Below are positions 58,267-64,000 of a stretch of DNA of 64,000 bases, in pieces; position 1 is the stretch's first letter; every line of letters begins with the position of its first letter. The DNA lies in the NCBI RefSeq assembly GCF_020520425.1, contig NC_079490.1, positions 44,090,723-44,154,722 on the forward strand, given 5' to 3'. The translations under genes and the position numbers were made by a program. The notes under the pieces are model-generated. The model had not been told where the DNA came from. It searched no databases and saw only the letters and a program-made list of their open reading frames with translations. This stretch comes from Spinacia oleracea (taxonomy: Eukaryota; Streptophyta; Magnoliopsida; Caryophyllales; Amaranthaceae).

Positions 58267-59679
58267 ACTAATAGGAGGGTTTTAGTTGTCTTAGAAAGTA
58301 GAATACTAGAATGTGTGCTCCAGTGTTTAACTGCATTTTGATAAACCTACAGTTATTCACTTGTTGTCAATATAACTCTTAACCTAAAACTTAACCGAGT
58401 GTACGTACGTACGTAGTATGTACTACATGGTATTATGAACCGAACCTATAAGATTTCCTAGGTATGCTAGATTGCCTATATATGGCTCAACGTAACTATG
58501 ACTATAAACGTCAAAATGTTGCACAAGTGGTGATCTGCAGTATTTCATGTCTCTTATCTCTAGTATTTTACTTATTCCTTTCTAGTTCCTACTTTAGGTT
58601 GGGAGCTTTTTGTTTGTAAGATGCCAAACTATGCTGGACAACGGAAACCCGTAGTTAACTTTGTTAATATTTTAAAATGTCGTTAAGTAAACCTTAATCA
58701 GATAAGCATGGAAGTTTCAACTGTTTATTTTAATGCCCAAGTGAATACTAATTCGAATGAGCGGCTATAATATAGATATTAGCACTTCAATAATGTTGGT
58801 TTCTGGTGTTGTATCTTGGATGAAGCTCATCTTCTATGCTACTGTGTAGTAGACTTCTCTCTGATGAAATACAGACCTTGGAATTGGCAAGTCCCCCCCT
58901 CCCCCCTCAAAGGGCATGCCAAAGAGCTTCATCATTCAGATTTTAACACTTGTGGTTGGATTTGAGATATTGGGAAAGGAATAGATTTGGGACTTTTGCA
59001 AATCATAATACTCTCTTCGTTCCCTTACCTAGATGTTAATGGGGCGGGGTTCCTCCATTCCCATTCCCACCTAAAATTTTCTTGTAAACTAAAATCCATC
59101 CCCGCCCTACCACCCAACTGGGTATCTATCCCCGTCTTATTCCCGCTTCATACCCGTCTAATTTTTCTTATTTAACAAACAATTGTTGTATGACTTTAAC
59201 ATTTGCCCCCTCACCCATGGGGCAGGTTCAACACAAAATGCACACCCGTCCCCTCACCCATAGCGGGTATGATTTCTATACGGGCAAAATGCCTCGATGC
59301 GCTGCAGTCACTACTTTGTCTTGTAATCCAAATGTCCGATTTACTGCATCCCCATCCCCATCCCCATCTGTAGGGCTTTTTTTTCACGATTTAGGTATCA
59401 CATTGTCTTTAAAAACTAATAAAGTTTATCATGCAGAAAACGCATCCCATTGGCAATTATCATAGCCTATACTATTTATTTGTCACAAATTACTAATTAA
59501 GATACTGCTTTAATTATCTGAAAAAGACACTATCGAAAAAAAAAGGGTGTTTCACTTTTCATTCCTTCAATCCAGCTTCTGGGTAGTGAGTAAAACTCTC
59601 CTCTTTTTCTCCGTTTTTTTTTTTCTTCTGATTATTAATTTTCATTTTTTTTGGTTGTGATTCAGTAGTTTGAGCAACA
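58267..59679. other. Intergenic region between the two B3 genes
   Basis: It holds the 3' end of gene 1 and the promoter and leader of gene 2. A degenerate CCCCATCCCC/ACCCG repeat lies at about 59036-59370. Short ACGTACGTACGT palindromes are near 58400. No further gene is seen. A T-rich run ending GTGATTCAG before 59666 may be the acceptor of a leader intron. Confidence 0.55.
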
Positions 59680-62600
59680 ATGGAGGAGAAGTCAGATTGT
59701 GAGAATTGCAAGACATGGGAAGAGGAAATGTACTGGAAACATTTCAATTCCATGCATTTTTATCAGATCCTACCCAAAAACTTCAATGATCATCTTGTTA
59801 GTTCTATTCAATTTTTCCCCTTTTATGTTAATTTTTTTTTAATCATGATTTAGAAAAAAAAACAGAACCTCTTATTTCAAAATGTGCATGAAGATTATGG
59901 TATGTCTATGTTGTTAATTTTGATTTGCCGAGGGGGAAAAAGTGTGATTTGGACTTGATATTTGCCTATGTCAATGTTGTGCTAAAGTCTTTAGATTTCT
60001 GAGTTAATTTTGATTAATGTATTCAAGTTGATTTTTAATTTGCTATCTTGAAGCTGATTAGTCCCACAAACATGATTATTAGTTATGCTAGTACGTAAAA
60101 TTGTTTGTACATTACTATAATGGTAAAATGTGGGTAGAATTGGTGGGGTGATTAAGCCCTGTGGTTTTAGTGAAGTTTTTGATTAATAGGTCAATTGTAT
60201 TGTGCAAGCGTTAAGGTGAATTGAGAGGGAGATGGGAGAGATAAAACATGATGAAAGGTGAAACAAAAGCCTAAGGCCGCTAAAATCTTGCTTGATACAA
60301 ATAAGTGTCGGTTCTTGAACAGTTTTACGAGGGGACCAGTAGAAGAGTTAGCAATATAGTAGGTAATTTATACAATTATATTAAAATTTTAGGGGGGGGA
60401 AGGAAAAAGACTACACTACAAAAAAATTCATTAAGAATATCCGCTATTGGATACAAGTACAATTTTATGTGGAAAGTGTCCGAAAATGCTATTGATGGTT
60501 GTCAGTTTCTTTAGGTAGGATAGGATTTGTTGATTGTGTGTAAGGTTAGTCCAATCAGTGGACGTGTATGGGTTTATATGACTGATGAATTTCCTATGTG
60601 TTATACACCTTAAGCCTCTTGTTTCAAGCTTGCCTTGTGATATTTTCTTCTGGTCACACATTGCTGATTCACCTTCGTAAGTTTAGACTATACTCCCTAC
60701 TCCCTATTGGGTTAGAAGATGAGTTTTTTGGTGTCTTTCATCGTGTAATCTGAATTTTGATTTTAAAACAGGTATTGCCTGAGAAATTTGCTGCACATAT
60801 GACAACCCATGTACCAGACATAGTGTCGCTCATAGGCCCGAGTGGTACTATGTGGGAAGTAGAGACTCAGAAAACCGATAACCTGCTGCTTGTTGGAGAT
60901 GGGTGGAAGAACTTTGTAAAAACTTATGAGTTGGAAGAAAACTGTCTCTTAATGTTCAAATATAAGCGGAACTCGAGGTTTGAGGTCTTAATTTTTGACC
61001 AAGAGAGTTTCTGTGAGAAGGAATCGTGTTATTTTGTTAAGAAATGTAGGCACACAAAGTCTGAACATGAAAATCATAAAAAGAGAAGTGTGAGAGAGGT
61101 TCAAGCACTGAGGTAGTTGAAGATGAGAGAGGTGATGGTTCTGCGTTTGTTTCATCGAAGAAGTCTAAGAAAGATGTTGATAGGGAGGTCAACTGTGCAG
61201 AACGAGAGGAGAACACTCAAAATCCTAAGAGTCAATTGTCTACTGATATTAGACGTAGGCTAAGAAAGGTCCAACCTCGTAAGCATCCTTTTACTTGTGT
61301 TCATGAAAGCAGGATCTTCCTTGCACAAAGTGGGGAGCTTGTTGAACGTCCTATTGCAGAGGAAAAGCAGCCTAGCATAAATGTAGCTACCCAGGAACCG
61401 ACTCAGATTTCACTGAGAGAAATGACCACCCCTCAAAATGGAGAAACTTCTCCAACTAAAGACCATTCTGACAAATTCAAGGATCAAATCGGTAAGAATT
61501 ATGTTATTTACATCGTCTTCAAATGAGCTACTTTCTGCAATATTTGGAAATTATGCTACTTTGACTCTTCTATCTATCTTAAGCATCAACACCCCAACAA
61601 GGTCACAAGGGTATGGTATCCTTACCCGACACTTCAATTCTCACCCTGATATATCTTGATACACGTGTTGAGAAAAACTATAAAAATAAATGTTATATGT
61701 GTTGAAGTGGACTATATATAGATAAGAATTTTAACTGGATGTAGGAAATAAATAAATTGGAAATGTGTCTACTTCTATGTATTTGTAATGTGAATATATC
61801 TTGATAGAGAATTCATGAATCATATTTCTGATTATATGAATAAAATACTGTTATCACTTATCAGAAATATGTTTCATGAATGTTGTATACCTGCACCTAT
61901 GTCTGAAATCTTGGTCTTGCGGTGTGTTAAACTTGGATGCTTACCTGTACTTAGTAACTATGTCCGAGTAACGTAGTTAGGAAGTTGATGAATTTTCCTT
62001 TTTATGTAGTTGATTTGGCAGAGAAGAGTCCAGGTGGAAATGACATTGGCCAGGAACTGAGTCCAAATTCAGGGAGAGATTGGAGCACCCCTGGCCCTGA
62101 GGATGAAGAAGATTCCTCAGAGACGAATCATCCTCACAAAGTCAACTCCTTATCTGGTAAGCATAAATAATCAATTATGTCGATTTTGGGAAGTTGGTAA
62201 ATCTCCGCTGATTGTGTACAAAATTTGGCAGGAAAGGAGCCGACTGAAAATGGTACTGCTAAAAAAATGAGTCGATTTTTAAGCAAGGGGCCCATCGTTC
62301 TTAACTTTAGAGAATGTTCCCCAGAGGCAGATGATTCTCACAAATCTATAAGGAAGAGAGGTAGAGCTGGTAGACCAAAGAAGCTAGCACTTCCTAAGTC
62401 TTTAATTAAACAGGCGCCAAGAAGTGGTAATGTTGCTTAAGAATCGTTTCTATTTACAACTTCCCATTATTAGTAGTATAATTTCTCATGGATGAAAGTT
62501 TAATATGGTATCAGGGAAAGCTTATCACTTTCCACCTTGATTACAGAATATTAGTGAACAATAGTTCTCTTGAGCAAGACAAAAGATAATGAGAGTTTCT

Positions 62601-63432
62601 GGGTGTTGTTTGATTATTTTTAATTGTTAGCTTAACCTGCTCTTGTTTCCCTAAAATAGTCTCAGCTGGAAGAAAGGGTACCCCTGAGTACGTGTCCAAT
62701 AGAAGGGAAGTGACTTTGATGGAGAAAGAGGATGCTTTGCAAAGAGCAAACCAAGAACGAACTGAAAACAGTTTTGTTGTGGTGATGCGACCTAGTAGTG
62801 TGTACCGGAGGTTTTACATGGTACAGATTCATACCTAAATTATCAATTCCAATCTATATACTCCCAACCATTTCTAAATAAGTATTGCTTATGCGTTTTG
62901 AGGTCTAATTAATATTGACAGGAAATTGCTCTTAGAATATACTGAAGAAATCATAATAGTTACTCCTATGTTGCTAGATTCGTATTTAAAATAACTTTCA
63001 TATTGTTATCATCTCAAACTAATTATCATTGCATTTGAGAGAAGTTTACGTCCATATTCAAATCAAGAAACACAACACATATATAGTAAGAACAACTAAA
63101 GAAATAGTCTTGTACACAAATATGTTTTGCAGAGCATTCCTGCAGAATGGATGAACAAGAACCTAGCACTCCAAAGTCAGGAATTTGTCCTTGGAGTGGA
63201 GGATAAAACATGGGTCATCTCGTTTTATTACAATTTTAAAAGAGGAACGGGAGGACTCTGTGGCGAGGGGTGGAAGAAATTTGTCCGGGATAATTCCTTG
63301 GAAGAATTTGATGTTCTACTCTTCAAGCTTCCTAACCCAAATAATGCAACAATTGTATTCGATGTTGAAATATTCAGAGTGGTCCCAAAGATCCTTCCTC
63401 CTCTTCTTGTCAATTCTTCCATTTTGGCATGA
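59680..63432 (+). pseudogene. B3 gene 2: tandem paralogue with frameshift after the first B3 domain
   Basis: Exons: 59680-59796, 60772-61278, 61360-61491, 62022-62156, 62232-62426, 62660-62820 and 63133-63432. Exon 1 (MEEKSDCENCKTWEEEMYWK) and exon 2 (VLPEKFAAHM, LLVGDGWKNFVK, FEVLIFDQE) encode B3 domain 1. Near 61096-61102 exon 2 has a frame change relative to gene 1: it is 507 bp, whereas phase requires one more or two fewer. A TAG at 61114-61116 then gives a 153-residue product. Beyond it the other frame is open to the exon end. All remaining exons keep phase, including an AT-hook-like RAGRPKK and B3 domain 2 (IPAEWMNKNL, GEGWKKFVRDN, EEFDVLLFKL), with TGA at 63430-63432. It may be a truncated single-B3 protein, a young pseudogene, or contain a one-base assembly error. 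Confidence 0.8.
61360..62426 (+). repeat. Three tandem linker exons in B3 gene 2
   Basis: Exons 61360-61491, 62022-62156 and 62232-62426 (132, 135 and 195 bp) are all phase 1-1 and correspond to the five linker exons of gene 1. The first carries P-Q-N-G-E and DHSDKFKDQ; the last carries the AT-hook-like segment, as in gene 1. Confidence 0.75.
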
Positions 63433-63453
63433 AGATCATCTATATGCTACAAC

Positions 63454-63454
<1 letters not shown>

Positions 63455-63510
<56 letters not shown>
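63455..63510 (+). repeat. (AGTT)14 microsatellite in the 3' UTR of B3 gene 2
   Basis: Fourteen exact tetranucleotide copies beginning about 20 bp after the stop codon. Confidence 0.95.
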
Positions 63511-63667
63511 GATCTTTGGCTTCGTTGTAATGAGAGAAGTATGTAGTATTCTGGACAGTTTAATATCTAGAGTTGGCGCTTTAATCTAGCTGGAGATGAT
63601 CTATGAATCTATGATCTATGTAACATACTCCTGATTCCTCAACTATCGATCTACCTGCTAGTGTATG

Positions 63668-63753
63668 ACGGGACATTATGAATGTTGCAGTCAAATATTT
63701 ACTCTTCCTTACGGGACATTATGAATGTTGCAGTCAAATATTTACTCTTCCTT
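63668..63753. repeat. Exact 43-bp tandem duplication
   Basis: The unit beginning ACGGGACATTATGAATG is present twice without a mismatch, so the duplication is recent. Confidence 0.95.
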
Positions 63754-64000
63754 AATTTTGGATTATGATGGATTAAATTAAAATATCGCCCTTATTTAAC
63801 TATTTGCGGATCATAATCTCATCAATCAGTACTACTGGATGATGAAAAACTCTTCCTTTTGCCCTTTATGTATTCACAAGTCACAACCATTGGGCTAACG
63901 TTTAAGAAATGGACTATCCAAGTATCCATTTCTTCTAGAATTAAATGGAGAGGACCTTTACTCTATCATATCATGCTTTAAAGCTTTTTTCAATTTAGTT

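Larger units (their letters stand above)
63433..64000. other. Downstream region of B3 gene 2
   Basis: It contains the 3' UTR with two simple repeats listed separately, then AT-rich sequence without a gene up to the window edge. Confidence 0.5.

Noticed and set aside
61090..61359. Alternative splice donor GTGAGA at 61090 to bypass the gene 2 frameshift
   Set aside because: It is phase 0, while exon 3 at 61360 needs phase 1. Joining them reaches a stop within a few codons.

Overview
The window is nuclear DNA from a flowering plant. It holds spliced plant B3-domain transcription factor genes, a plant L1-type LINE, and Athila, Tekay-type and copia LTR retrotransposons. My impression is a Caryophyllales/Amaranthaceae (spinach-like) genome, but this rests on general family resemblance and is a weak inference. 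About 80% of the window is transposable elements. Host genes are limited to the right end and one very small candidate gene in the middle.

Layout. (1) 1-13174: an Athila-clade Ty3/gypsy element on the minus strand, its left LTR cut by the window edge. It has gag and pol with several stops and frameshifts, an intact third (env-position) ATHILA ORF, and an LTR U3 region carrying a ~75-bp tandem array of hairpin units. (2) 13911-18892: an apparently full-length, uninterrupted LINE on the plus strand with a 15-bp target-site duplication. Its ORF1 stop and ORF2 start overlap as TGATG. (3) 18908-20304: unique sequence with a candidate 45-residue single-pass membrane peptide gene that has a TATA box and a good start context. 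(4) 20305-53202: a chromodomain-bearing Ty3/gypsy element (called Tekay1 here) with a 5'-truncated left LTR, hit by three later insertions. These are a non-autonomous or decayed copia element (24702-35388, TSD AAAGT) in the protease, a solo LTR of the same copia family (38212-39581, TSD CCCAA) in the integrase, and a young intact gypsy element on the minus strand (Tekay2, 40000-49858, TSD GTAGC) in the chromodomain. LTR divergence counted by eye agrees with this order: roughly 35 differences per 1.2 kb in Tekay1, about 20 per 1.4 kb in the copia element, and about three substitutions per 2.47 kb in Tekay2. (5) 53203-64000: a CCCGA-type minisatellite, then two head-to-tail B3-domain (REM-type) genes. 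Gene 1 can be spliced into an uninterrupted 602-residue protein with two B3 domains. Gene 2 has the same architecture with fewer linker exons and a frameshift after the first B3 domain.

The most unusual signals are: the phase-1 linker exons between the two B3 domains, which look like serial exon duplications and differ in number between the paralogues; an acidic ORF of unknown function between the LTR and gag of Tekay1; a 5-residue gap in the Tekay2 chromodomain relative to Tekay1; the small membrane peptide gene; and the U3 hairpin array of the Athila element. I saw no CRISPR array, rRNA or tRNA gene, or prokaryotic features.
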